This document shows, piece by piece, positions 40,930 to 49,157 of a stretch of 52,159 nucleotides of DNA (its first letter is position 1; every line of letters starts with the position of its first letter). Under the pieces are notes generated by a model that made no database searches, was not told the origin of the DNA, and saw nothing but the letters and a program-made list of their open reading frames with translations. Source of the stretch: Coriobacteriaceae bacterium (lineage in GTDB: Bacteria > Actinomycetota > Coriobacteriia > Coriobacteriales > Coriobacteriaceae); contig CABIZD010000014.1 of NCBI GenBank assembly GCA_902363125.1, positions 1 to 52,159 on the forward strand, written 5' to 3'. Made by a program: the position numbers and the translations under genes.

Positions 40930-41820
40930 CTACAGGGTTCGTCCGAGCCTGAGATCGAGCTCGGTTGTGGGGCAGGCTGCCTGTTCGTGCGGCTCGCAAG
41001 CGCCAAGGGCTCCAAAGCGATAGAGCGTTGCGGCGGGCGTGGTGTAGGCGAGCCGCAGCTGATGCTCGACAGGGGCACATCCGTCATTTTTGTAATGAGC
41101 CGCGTAGTACTGCGCGATGCTGGCGTTCATCTCGCTGCCATTGCGATGGCGCTCAAACTGGCGTCTGCAGGTCTCGATGATCTTTGCTACCGACTTGGGT
41201 GCCGTCGCGGGAACAAGGGCGAGATAGCCCTCAAATAGCTCGTTGATGCTCAGGAGGCACAGCAGGTCGATCAGCGTCCTTATGGCTGCTCCCTCGGCAG
41301 AAAAATGCGCGGTCATACGGTTATATCGGTTGCGGTCGACGATGGCCGCATGGGGTCTTGGAGTTTTCTGCCCTGTGGTCCCGGGCTTTTGCCGCGCCTG
41401 TGTATTGAGCTCGACGTTGCAGCGCTTGAGGCCGTCCAACGGAAGGAACAGTGCGGTGCGCAGGGTGTTCCGCTTGCTTTCGAGTTCATGACGCTCGTCG
41501 GGTTCCCATTCGAGCTTGAGTTTCGTGTCGAGCGCCGTAAGCATATGGGCTAGGCAGCCTACGGTAAGAACGTACGAATCGTTGTCGCGTTTTGGGGCAT
41601 AGGGGTCTGTCAGCTTGCGAATGTCGGGGTCGCCCATGATCTTTGTGCAGCGCTTCAGCAGTTGAGGGTGGTCGGCCAAGATCGTCGCGAGCGGTAGCGA
41701 CGCGTAGTTCTTGATGGTCGCGGCGGCAAAGGCGGCGTCATATTCGTTTGCATATGCTCGCTCAATGCGGGCATCCAGAATGCTTTTCTTATCGCCGTCT
41801 TCAGCGTGGTGGTTTGTCAT
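40930..41820 (-). CDS. unknown protein, first gene of the pgi element
   Basis: 296 residues. No family recognised. Mostly helical, with charged stretches, a cluster of Arg/Lys/Asn in the middle (T-G-Q-K-T-P-R-P) and no transmembrane segment or visible catalytic motif. GGAG lies before ATG 41820. It leads the minus-strand set with the ClpP-like and VirD4-like genes. A replication or mobilisation role is possible but only by association. Confidence 0.7.
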   Translation of the reverse strand: MTNHHAEDGDKKSILDARIERAYANEYDAAFAAATIKNYASLPLATILADHPQLLKRCTKIMGDPDIRKLTDPYAPKRDNDSYVLTVGCLAHMLTALDTKLKLEWEPDERHELESKRNTLRTALFLPLDGLKRCNVELNTQARQKPGTTGQKTPRPHAAIVDRNRYNRMTAHFSAEGAAIRTLIDLLCLLSINELFEGYLALVPATAPKSVAKIIETCRRQFERHRNGSEMNASIAQYYAAHYKNDGCAPVEHQLRLAYTTPAATLYRFGALGACEPHEQAACPTTELDLRLGRTL

Positions 41821-42163
41821 AGCTTCTCCAATCGGTTGATGTTCGTGCTGTTTGTTGATGTGTTGGTTGTCGTGAGTGATGTGCTTGCCGTGGGTGATGT
41901 GCTGACGTTGGGGTGCTATGCGGTTTTCAATGAGCCCGTGAGGCAGTTGCTGCAGGGGCGGGATGGAACGGCCCATGCAAGGCGGAAGGCATCGTGCTCA
42001 AAATCGAGACAGCAATGCCCTGGGTGCCTCACATGTGGCAGTTACCTCATTAAGTTGTCATTGCGTTTGGGGTTGTACTTTGCCGATCTTCTTTCTCTTA
42101 CACGCTAAAAACTGAAATTTCATATGCTCGATCTACTTAAAACCGCAACGGCGGTCTTTTATC

Positions 42164-42204
42164 AACTTATATGTCGGAACGCGTCTTTGCAAGTACTTTT
42201 TTGC
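42164..42204 (-). promoter_or_regulatory. minus-strand promoter of tRNA type
   Basis: On the minus strand: AAAAAAGTACTTGCAA with -35 TTGCAA (42192-42187), 17-base spacer, -10 TAAGTT (42169-42164). The A tract plus -35 matches the three tRNA promoters. A hairpin with a T-rich tail begins about where the transcript should start. It could drive the three minus-strand genes, or a short RNA. Confidence 0.5.
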
Positions 42205-42284
42205 GTTTGTTTCAAATGGGGTGGTTTTGCAACCGTCACGCGCCACGCTATGCGAACGTGCCCCGGCTCGGATAAGATGGTGCG

Positions 42285-42377
42285 ATCGAGTTCTACCGCG
42301 CTCACCGCAAGTAGTCTTTGTTGCTGAGATAGGTCATGGCCGAAAGGGGCCCGTATCCCAACAGATACGGGTCCCTT
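42285..42377 (+). repeat. right copy of pgi 3' end and terminator (att-like repeat)
   Basis: 42285-42314 repeats the last ten pgi codons; 42343-42377 repeats its terminator (GGGGCCCGTATC with GATACGGGTCCC). About 80% alike over some 95 bases to 38783-38876. No pgi sequence lies before 42285. Confidence 0.85.
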
Positions 42378-42597
42378 GCTATTTAAATGGGCATGAGGGT
42401 GTATTGAGGGGGGGGGGATGTCTTGCTGTCGGCATCCGCGTGCGGTGCCATTCGCTGTCTGTAAATATACGTTTACAGCTAATTTCATACCACTTGTCGG
42501 AATGCGGACGCTGTCCTTGCATGTCGGGCGTACATTGAACGTGGTTTTTCGCGTGAAACCACGAATCGGTTGTCAGTCCTGAACAAGGAGGCCCAGC

Positions 42598-43272
42598 ATG
42601 ACGCTTGCCAAACCCATCAATAAATACATCGACTATATCGATGCCCCCGAGGACACGTTTGAGCAGTATGTCGAGAAGGCGTTAAAGTACAACTTTCGCT
42701 GCGTATTTGCGAACCTTCAGGAGTACGAGACGGGCCGCGCCATGCTCGAGGGCTCTGACATCATCCTTGCCGGCGCCATCGACTTTCCCCAGGGCACTAT
42801 GACGCTTGAGGAGAAGCTTGCGAGGTTTGAGGAATACGCTGCGTGTGGCTTTACCGAGATTGACTACGTTTTGAATCAGGGGTCGATCGAGAACCGCGAT
42901 TTTGATGCCATCGAGCGCGAGATGACTACCATTGCTGATTTTTGTCGCGCGCATGGCATCACTGACAAGGTAATCGTCGAGATGTGCAAGCTGGACGGCG
43001 ACGACGCCGCCAAGCGCCGTGTATGCGAGATCGCGCTGGAGGCCAAGCCGGGATTCCTTAAGACATCGACCGGCAGAAGCTTTGGCGGTGCTAAGCTCGA
43101 GGACGTGCGGCTGATGCACGAGGTGCTCGGCGATGCCGTGGCAATCAAGGCGGCGGGCGGTATCCATAATTACGAAGAGGCTTGCGCATTCATCGAGGCC
43201 GGCGCCAGCGCGTTAGGTGCATCGGCGGGCATCGCGATCGTCGAGGGCGCACCGACGGATGAGCGTCGCTAG
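42598..43272 (+). CDS. deoC: deoxyribose-phosphate aldolase
   Basis: 224 residues. Cleaves deoxyribose-5-P to acetaldehyde and glyceraldehyde-3-P. Active-site Lys in F-L-K-T-S-T-G, second Lys in A-I-K-A-A-G-G-I, Asp in E-I-D-Y-V-L-N. AAGGAGG before the ATG. It now lies behind the pgi element, and was presumably the neighbour of pgi before insertion. Confidence 0.94.
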   Translation: MTLAKPINKYIDYIDAPEDTFEQYVEKALKYNFRCVFANLQEYETGRAMLEGSDIILAGAIDFPQGTMTLEEKLARFEEYAACGFTEIDYVLNQGSIENRDFDAIEREMTTIADFCRAHGITDKVIVEMCKLDGDDAAKRRVCEIALEAKPGFLKTSTGRSFGGAKLEDVRLMHEVLGDAVAIKAAGGIHNYEEACAFIEAGASALGASAGIAIVEGAPTDERR

Positions 43273-43421
43273 CAGACGTATTTGACCTGAGCGATAAAGC
43301 TTCACGACCACACGCCGTTCATGTTCGGGACAATATGACATTTTTCCCGTTGCAAACGGAGTCGCGGTGGCTGTTCTGTATGATGACTCAGACAAGGTTA
43401 TTCAATGACAGGGAGGCATAT

Positions 43422-44264
43422 ATGGCAATCAAAGCCATCGCGATGGATATTGACGGTACGCTCACCAACGACCAGAAAGTGATTAGCCCGCGTACGCGCG
43501 AGAAGCTGCTCGCTGCGCAGGAGTCGGGCATTAAGCTCATCTTGGCGTCGGGCCGTCCCGCATGGGGGCTGCACGCCTTGGCGCAGGAGCTCGACCTTCA
43601 AAACCATGACGGTCTGCTGGTGGCCTTTAACGGCGCACACGTCGTCGATGCCCAGACCGACGAGGTGCTGTTCGATCAGGCTATGCCTGCCGACGAATTG
43701 CATCGCCTGATTGATCACCTGCGTAATTTTGACGTGATCCCTATGATTTCGCTCGGTCGCGATTTGCACGTCGAGGACTCGTACCATTGCATGATTACGC
43801 TGCCGGATGGCTCGCAGAAAAACATCGTCAAGTATGAGCGCGACGCGTGCGATCTTAAGATTCGCGAGGTGGAGAGCCTGCATGAGGTCGCTGATGCTTA
43901 TCCCGTGGACAAGCTGCTGACGGCGGGCGACCCGGCCTATCTGCAAGCGCATTACGAGGAGATGTACGCGCCCTTTACCCAGACGCTTTCGGGTATGTTT
44001 ACGGCCGACTGGTACTTTGAGTACACGGCGCCCGGTATTGACAAGGCCCGCGCGCTCGAGGGTGCCCTGCCCAAGCTCGGCATCGATGCCAGCGAGGTCG
44101 TATCGTTTGGCGACGGCCAGAACGACAAGTCTATGATTGAGTGGGCCGGCACCGGTGTTGCCATGGGCAACGCCGTCGATGAGGTTAAGGCTGTGGCCCA
44201 GATGGTGACCGCCAATAACAACGAAGACGGTATTGCGGTGGCGCTGAATAAGCTGCTGGGCTAG
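43422..44264 (+). CDS. Cof-type HAD phosphatase
   Basis: 280 residues. Motif I A-M-D-I-D-G-T-L-T with both aspartates intact, L-A-S-G-R-P motif II and F-G-D-G-Q-N-D-K-S-M motif IV, with the IIB cap between. Dephosphorylates sugar phosphates or similar; substrate unknown. GGGAGG 5 bases before ATG 43422. A useful contrast with the HAD gene at 16826, which has lost the nucleophile. Confidence 0.93.
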   Translation: MAIKAIAMDIDGTLTNDQKVISPRTREKLLAAQESGIKLILASGRPAWGLHALAQELDLQNHDGLLVAFNGAHVVDAQTDEVLFDQAMPADELHRLIDHLRNFDVIPMISLGRDLHVEDSYHCMITLPDGSQKNIVKYERDACDLKIREVESLHEVADAYPVDKLLTAGDPAYLQAHYEEMYAPFTQTLSGMFTADWYFEYTAPGIDKARALEGALPKLGIDASEVVSFGDGQNDKSMIEWAGTGVAMGNAVDEVKAVAQMVTANNNEDGIAVALNKLLG

Positions 44265-44286
44265 AATCGCCGATAGTGCATGGCTC

Positions 44287-44314
44287 GGGCGTCCGCTTGC
44301 GGGCGCCCTTTTGT
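44287..44314 (+). terminator. terminator between the two HAD genes
   Basis: GGGCGTCCGC-TT-GCGGGCGCCC with one G-U pair, then TTTTG. It overlaps the leader of the next gene, so it may attenuate as well as terminate. Confidence 0.75.
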
Positions 44315-44327
44315 TAGGGAGGGTGCC

Positions 44328-44987
44328 GTGTCCGCATTTCCGTTCGACGCCGTTATCTTTGACATGGACGGCGTCATTGTCGATACCGAGTATTACTACC
44401 TGGGCGAGACTGCCGCGTTTGCCAAGGAGCTTGGACTTAACCTGACTCAAGAGGAGTTGAACGGGCAGGTTGGTACCTCGCATCAGTTCTTCCTGCGTAT
44501 GCTGGTCGATTGGTTTGAGCGCGCCGGGAAGGGGCATTTAACTGGCGAGGAAGCGTTGATCCGTTGGGACGAGTGGGCGCATAAGCGTCCGCGCGACTAT
44601 CAGGCTTTGATTAACCCAGGCGCCGTGGATACGATTCGAGAGCTGCCGCGCCGTGGCGTTCGCGTGGCGCTTGCCAGCTCGTCTCCCATGGATAGCATCG
44701 AGGAAGTGCTCAATGCGTGCGGGCTGTCGGATGCCTTTGAGTATGTGGTGAGCGGCGAGCAGTTTAAGGAGAGCAAGCCCGAGCCCGACATCTACCTGCA
44801 TGCGCTGGACCTGCTGGGGCTGCCCGCGAATCGCTGCTGCTGCGTTGAGGATTCGGTGCCTGGCATCACTGCCGGCAAGCGAGCCGGCCTGACAGTTATT
44901 GCCAAGCGCGAGGAGCGCTTTGGCTTTAGCCAGGATGCCGCGGACAAGATTATCGACCAGCTGCCGGAGCTGCTCACGCTTTCTTAG
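44328..44987 (+). CDS. HAD phosphatase, beta-phosphoglucomutase-like subgroup
   Basis: 219 residues with a GTG start, GGGAGGG 4 bases upstream. Motif I I-F-D-M-D-G-V-I-V-D-T-E, motif II L-A-S-S-S-P, motif III K-P-E-P-D-I-Y and motif IV V-E-D-S-V-P-G. Small helical cap. Either a beta-phosphoglucomutase or a sugar-phosphate phosphatase. Confidence 0.92.
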   Translation: MSAFPFDAVIFDMDGVIVDTEYYYLGETAAFAKELGLNLTQEELNGQVGTSHQFFLRMLVDWFERAGKGHLTGEEALIRWDEWAHKRPRDYQALINPGAVDTIRELPRRGVRVALASSSPMDSIEEVLNACGLSDAFEYVVSGEQFKESKPEPDIYLHALDLLGLPANRCCCVEDSVPGITAGKRAGLTVIAKREERFGFSQDAADKIIDQLPELLTLS

Positions 44988-45070
44988 GAGCGCGGTAGTT
45001 GCGCGTTTTTCGGGTCAGATGAGTAAATACCCGACATTTTGGTGCGACAGCAAGCATACTTTATGCTAAT

Positions 45071-45111
45071 GCGGGCTTAAGGGCTTGTTGAATGCCCTTA
45101 AGCCCGCTTTT
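45071..45111 (+). terminator. terminator before GntR gene
   Basis: GCGGGCTTAAGGGC paired with its exact complement, 14-bp perfect stem, 9-base loop, TTTT. A possible promoter (TTGGTG, 17 bases, TATGCT) ends directly in front, so a transcript starting there would meet this hairpin at once. Confidence 0.88.
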
Positions 45112-45137
45112 GACTTAATTGGGCTGGGAGAGGGTAT

Positions 45138-45881
45138 ATGCCACCGACTGAAGGACTAACTGACGGTAAAGCAGCGATACCGCTGTACCAACAGGTTATC
45201 GATATCATTAAAAACGAAATCAATTCCGGTGCCTACAAGGCGGGCGCGCGGATACCCAACGAATTCGAATTGGCTGAGAACTATAAAGTTGGCCGCGTTA
45301 CCGTGCGACGCGCTATTGAGGAGCTCGTCCAGCAGGGCTATCTAACGAAGCGGCAGGGGAAAGGCACGTTTGTCAATGCCCCCAAGCTCAAGCGCAAGAT
45401 TCGCCAGAAGGATGACGTCCAGAGTTTTTCGGACGCATGCCGCGTTAACGGAATGGAGCCGGGGGCGTGCGTCATTTCGAGAAAGATACTGCCGGCAGAT
45501 TCTACCGAAGCGCAGTTCTTTGGTGTTCCCGTTGGAACTGATTTGATTTGCGTTGAGCGTGTGCGTACTGCCGATGGCGTCCCTGTCATGCTCGAGAACA
45601 ACATATACGTTTACGAGGACAACGCCTATCTATCAACGGCACCTCTATCTAACCAATCCATTTTTGAGTTCGTGCGCAACCGGACGGGCCGCACGCCCGC
45701 GTTTACCGACCCGTGCACGCTCGAGATCGCGTGCGCGTCGCCCGAGGTCGCTCGACTGTTGGCAGTTCCCGTTGGCGAACCCTTGTTTTATATGGAAGCC
45801 TTCTTTTTCGATGAGCGGCGGCGACCGTTTATCATCGGTCGTCAGCGGATCGTTGGGTCTCGCTACGTTTTTGACATCTAG
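45138..45881 (+). CDS. GntR/HutC-family regulator (UTRA domain)
   Basis: 247 residues. N-terminal winged helix (P-L-Y-Q-Q-V-I-D-I-I-K, G-R-V-T-V-R-R-A-I-E-E-L) and UTRA effector domain. FrlR of Bacillus, the fructosamine regulator, belongs to this family, so the neighbouring FrlB/C/D-like genes suggest a sugar-phosphate amine as effector. It has its own terminator, so it is transcribed apart from the operon it likely controls. Confidence 0.92.
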   Translation: MPPTEGLTDGKAAIPLYQQVIDIIKNEINSGAYKAGARIPNEFELAENYKVGRVTVRRAIEELVQQGYLTKRQGKGTFVNAPKLKRKIRQKDDVQSFSDACRVNGMEPGACVISRKILPADSTEAQFFGVPVGTDLICVERVRTADGVPVMLENNIYVYEDNAYLSTAPLSNQSIFEFVRNRTGRTPAFTDPCTLEIACASPEVARLLAVPVGEPLFYMEAFFFDERRRPFIIGRQRIVGSRYVFDI

Positions 45882-45893
45882 GACATTGCGAAT

Positions 45894-45929
45894 GGAAGCG
45901 CCCGGTAGATCATCTCACCGGGCGTTTCC
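45894..45929 (+). terminator. terminator after GntR gene
   Basis: GGAAGCGCCCGGT paired with ACCGGGCGTTTCC (one mismatch), 10-base loop. No long T run, moderate strength. Confidence 0.75.
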
Positions 45930-46034
45930 ATACCGTTCACGGCGCAAACGCAACCGTTCAACCGCGTTGCGGCAATCAGTTTGAAATTATCTTGATGAAG
46001 GAAAAAGCTGCCGGTAATCTATGGGACGTCATAG

Positions 46035-46057
46035 AACGTTTGCATTGTGCAAACGTT
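46035..46057. promoter_or_regulatory. perfect palindromic operator candidate before transporter gene
   Basis: AACGTTTGC-5-GCAAACGTT, 9-bp perfect arms, 43 bases before the transporter ATG. A shorter dyad with CGCAAC / GTTGCG occurs near 45950-45975. It is a likely target of the adjacent GntR regulator or of a LacI-type or catabolite regulator. Confidence 0.6.
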
Positions 46058-46099
46058 GAAGCGAGATGCGATGCAGTCTCGAGTTCTTTGGAGGTATCT

Positions 46100-47563
46100 A
46101 TGTCAGATACGAAGGCGAAGAAGACAAACAGACGTTTTAAGTTCAAATTACCGCATGTCTATACGATCATGTTCTTGCTGATCGTTGTCTTTGCGGTCCT
46201 GACTTGGATCGTTCCCTCTGGTCAGTATCAGCGCAAGACGATTTCAACAGCGGCGGGCGAGCGTGAAGTCGCCGTTGCTGGAACCTATGAACAGGTCGAT
46301 AAGAACTACACCGATTCCGAGACCGGCGAGACCATCAATCTGGGCCAGGATATCTTCGCGGTTCTGCAAGCGCCCACCAAGGGTATCCAAGAGGCTGCCG
46401 ACGTCGTTGCGTTCGTCTTATTGATTGGCGGATCGTTCGCAATCATCACCAAGACCAACGCTTTGAATGCCGGCATGAGCCGTGTGATTAAAAAGCTTAA
46501 GAACAAGGACATCCTCATCATCCCCATCACGATGACATTGCTGTCCATTTGCGGCACTACGTTTGGTATGTCTGAGGAAGCCCTGCCGTTCTATGCCATC
46601 TTCATTCCCATCATGATGGGTATCGGTTATGACTCGATGACGGCATTTATCATCTGCTTCCTTGGTCCTAACCTGGGATATTGTGCTTCGACCATCGACC
46701 CGTTTAATGTTTTGATCGCCCAAGGCATCATTGGCATCGAGGGTAATCCGCAACTGTGGCTGCGCGCCGTTTCTTGGGTCATCTTCACTGCCGTCGGTAT
46801 CGCATGGGCCATGCGCTACGCCATGCGCGTCAAGAAAAACCCCGAGTCGTCCATTGTGTACGAGGACGATAAGCTCAAGCGTATTGAGTTTTCCGTGACC
46901 GATGCCTCCATCGAGGAAGAGTTCACTATCCGTCAGAAGCTCGTGCTTATCGATTTTGCTTGCGGTATGGGCATTATCGTCTGGGGCCTTGTTACCCAGG
47001 GCTGGTACATGAATGAGATTTCCGCCGTGTTCCTTGGCATGGGCTTGCTTGCCGGTATCCTGGGCGGTCTTGACCAGCAGACGATCGCAGAGGAGTTCGT
47101 TAAGGGTCTCGCCGACTTTGCGTACGCTGCCATCGTTATCGGTATCGCTCGCGGTATTCTGGTCATCGCCGAGGGCGGCATGATCATCGACACCATCCTC
47201 CAGGCGCTCGCTACCGCGCTCGCCGGTGCACCCGCCGCCGTCTACACCACGTTTATGTATATCGTCCTTGGCCTGCTCTCTTTGCTGGTTCCCTCGAGTT
47301 CTGGCCTGGCGGCGCTCACCATGCCCGTTATGGGCCCCCTGACCGAGCTCATGGGCCTCAATCCCGAGGCGGCCGTCACCGCGCTCCAGTTTGCCAACCA
47401 GACCATCAACACCATCAGCCCCGTAGCGGGCATGACGGTCGCCGGTCTTGCCGTGGCAAAGATCTCGTTTGGTCAATGGTGGAAGACCATTTGGAAGTTC
47501 TTCATTTTTATGGTCGTCTTTGGCCTGATCGTAACGGCAATCTCTGGCATGCTTCCGGTGTAG
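46100..47563 (+). CDS. YfcC-family membrane transporter
   Basis: 487 residues with about 12 hydrophobic segments. N-terminal H-V-Y-T-I-M-F-L-L-I-V-V, then W-I-V-P-S-G-Q-Y, typical of the YfcC family of (basic) amino-acid or dicarboxylate/peptide-type carriers; the C-terminal half has V-P-S-S-S-G-L-A-A-L-T-M-P. TTTGGAGG 5 bases before ATG 46100. First gene of the frl-like operon, so probably the uptake system for its substrate. Known frl loci use other transporter types. Confidence 0.85.
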   Translation: MSDTKAKKTNRRFKFKLPHVYTIMFLLIVVFAVLTWIVPSGQYQRKTISTAAGEREVAVAGTYEQVDKNYTDSETGETINLGQDIFAVLQAPTKGIQEAADVVAFVLLIGGSFAIITKTNALNAGMSRVIKKLKNKDILIIPITMTLLSICGTTFGMSEEALPFYAIFIPIMMGIGYDSMTAFIICFLGPNLGYCASTIDPFNVLIAQGIIGIEGNPQLWLRAVSWVIFTAVGIAWAMRYAMRVKKNPESSIVYEDDKLKRIEFSVTDASIEEEFTIRQKLVLIDFACGMGIIVWGLVTQGWYMNEISAVFLGMGLLAGILGGLDQQTIAEEFVKGLADFAYAAIVIGIARGILVIAEGGMIIDTILQALATALAGAPAAVYTTFMYIVLGLLSLLVPSSSGLAALTMPVMGPLTELMGLNPEAAVTALQFANQTINTISPVAGMTVAGLAVAKISFGQWWKTIWKFFIFMVVFGLIVTAISGMLPV

Positions 47564-47572
47564 GTGGTTGTG

Positions 47573-49156
47573 ATGTCTGATCGTTTAACGGTCCTGACGT
47601 CTAAGAGCGTCTTTACCGGTACGGGGGACCTGCCGTTTGAAGGTTTCGTAGCGGTCCGTGGCAATCGAATTGAGGCGGTTGGCACCAAGTGTGAGGTGGC
47701 TTCGTATTTGACCCAGGCGGACGAGGTAGTTGATCTGGGCGACCGCACCGTCATGCCTGGTCTGATCGATGTACATACCTTCTATACAGGCTGGGCGCTG
47801 CGGACGTTGGGGTCTGATCTGTCCGGCATCGATGATGCCAAAGAGGCCGTGTCGCTCTTGCGTGCATGGAAAGAAGATCATCCGGATTGCGCGGCGGCTT
47901 TTGGCCACAACCTATCCGAAACGTTGGCATCGGATGCCGAGAACGCAAATACGGCAGCTGTGTTTGACGAGTTTTTTGGTGATATCCCTGTCGTCTGCTT
48001 TACACCGGGCGCGGAGACCTGCGTTCTCAATGCTGCCGCCAGTGCGCGATACGGTTTTACACCGCAGGCGTGCTATGCCGAGAAGATCTGGCGCATGATG
48101 AGCGATTTCCTCGCGTTGCCCGAGGTGCGCGCGGGGTATTCGGACTACATGAGCATGCTTAACGAGCGCGGCGTTACCGCCATCAAGGAGATGGCGTTTG
48201 ATGACTACTACGGCTTTGCCGACGAAATGGCTCGCCGTGAGGAATCTGGCGAGCTGACGGTTCGCGTCTCTATGATGTCGCAGCCGGTGGGCGCTGGTGC
48301 AAATCTGGCATATGCTCGCGAGGCACGAGAGCGCTTCCGGGGACCGTTCGTTCGTTTTTCTGGCTTCAACCGTATGACCGATCGCGGCGTATGGGCGGGG
48401 CTTGCCGAGATGATTGACGCCTATGAGGATACGGCCGATGCGGGCGCTGCCGGCAAGACGGTCGTCGAGGAGCCAGAGTGGGATCTGATTGAAAGCGAGC
48501 TGCGTGCAATTGATGCTGACGGCTTCCGATATTCCTTGCATTGCCAGGGTGATGGCGCCGTTCGTCGCACCGTGGCGCTCTATGCCTCGCTGCCTCGAGA
48601 CGAGCATGGACGGATGCTTCGCCGCCATGCGATTACCGATCTCGAGAACTCTGACCCGACCGATCTTGTCGAGTTTGGCAAGTTAGGTGGAATTTGCGAG
48701 GTCTATCCGCAGATTCTGACGCTGGACCGGCGCGAGGATTGCCTGTCGATGATGCGTCGACAAATTGGCGAGACGCGACTTTTGCACAGCTGGAATCGCC
48801 GCGGCATGGAAGATTCCGGATGCACGGTGTGCTGTGGAACGGATTTGCCGCTGTTGATTCCGAGCCTGGGCGAGTCAATCTACAGCGCGTGCGGCGGATT
48901 CTTCGCCGACGGACTGCCCGTGAATGAGGTCAACACGCTGACGCTTGTCGAGCTCTTGCGCGCTTGGACTGCCGGGGGCGCGTACGATCTGATGCGCGAA
49001 GATGAGCTGGGTACGCTCGAGGTCGGCAAGCTTGCCGATATCTGCGTGCTCGATCGGGATGTGTTTGACCTCGATTATCGCGACGCACGCGATCTTGCGG
49101 TTGATATGACGATGTCGGACGGACAAATCGTGTTCGATCGAAATAAGGAGGCATAA
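47573..49156 (+). CDS. amidohydrolase (YtcJ-like) with altered metal motif
   Basis: 527 residues. Amidohydrolase_3 layout: M-P-G-L-I-D-V-H-T-F in the place of the usual D-x-H-x-H, then L-H-C-Q-G-D-G-A-V, R-R-H-A-I-T-D-L, and C-C-G-T-D-L-P with the terminal Asp. The second His of the HxH pair is Phe, so one metal ligand is missing. A metal-dependent deacylase or amidase is expected; the change may alter metal number. It begins 9 bases after the transporter stop. Ribosome site weak; ATG 47573 chosen. Confidence 0.85.
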   Translation: MSDRLTVLTSKSVFTGTGDLPFEGFVAVRGNRIEAVGTKCEVASYLTQADEVVDLGDRTVMPGLIDVHTFYTGWALRTLGSDLSGIDDAKEAVSLLRAWKEDHPDCAAAFGHNLSETLASDAENANTAAVFDEFFGDIPVVCFTPGAETCVLNAAASARYGFTPQACYAEKIWRMMSDFLALPEVRAGYSDYMSMLNERGVTAIKEMAFDDYYGFADEMARREESGELTVRVSMMSQPVGAGANLAYAREARERFRGPFVRFSGFNRMTDRGVWAGLAEMIDAYEDTADAGAAGKTVVEEPEWDLIESELRAIDADGFRYSLHCQGDGAVRRTVALYASLPRDEHGRMLRRHAITDLENSDPTDLVEFGKLGGICEVYPQILTLDRREDCLSMMRRQIGETRLLHSWNRRGMEDSGCTVCCGTDLPLLIPSLGESIYSACGGFFADGLPVNEVNTLTLVELLRAWTAGGAYDLMREDELGTLEVGKLADICVLDRDVFDLDYRDARDLAVDMTMSDGQIVFDRNKEA

Positions 49157-49157
49157 G

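Larger units (their letters stand above)
38783..42377. mobile_element. integrated element at the pgi 3' end, bounded by a diverged direct repeat
   Basis: Left repeat: last ten pgi codons plus terminator (38783-38876). Right repeat: 42285-42377, encoding [13 protein letters not shown] again, followed by a matching terminator. The codon block differs at three positions, all third-position and silent. Between them are three minus-strand genes: a VirD4-like coupling protein, a ClpP-like protease and an unknown protein. No integrase or relaxase is visible. This is the pattern left by site-specific integration into a gene end. Confidence 0.7.
41821..42597. other. non-coding right end of pgi element
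   Basis: 777 bases without a gene I can support. It holds a minus-strand promoter (42164-42204) with the tRNA-type motif, a small two-way hairpin ACCGC-AACG-GCGGT (42142-42155), the right pgi repeat (42285-42377), and a G run at 42410-42418. The remainder, including the 340 bases just upstream of the unknown gene, shows nothing else. Confidence 0.6.
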
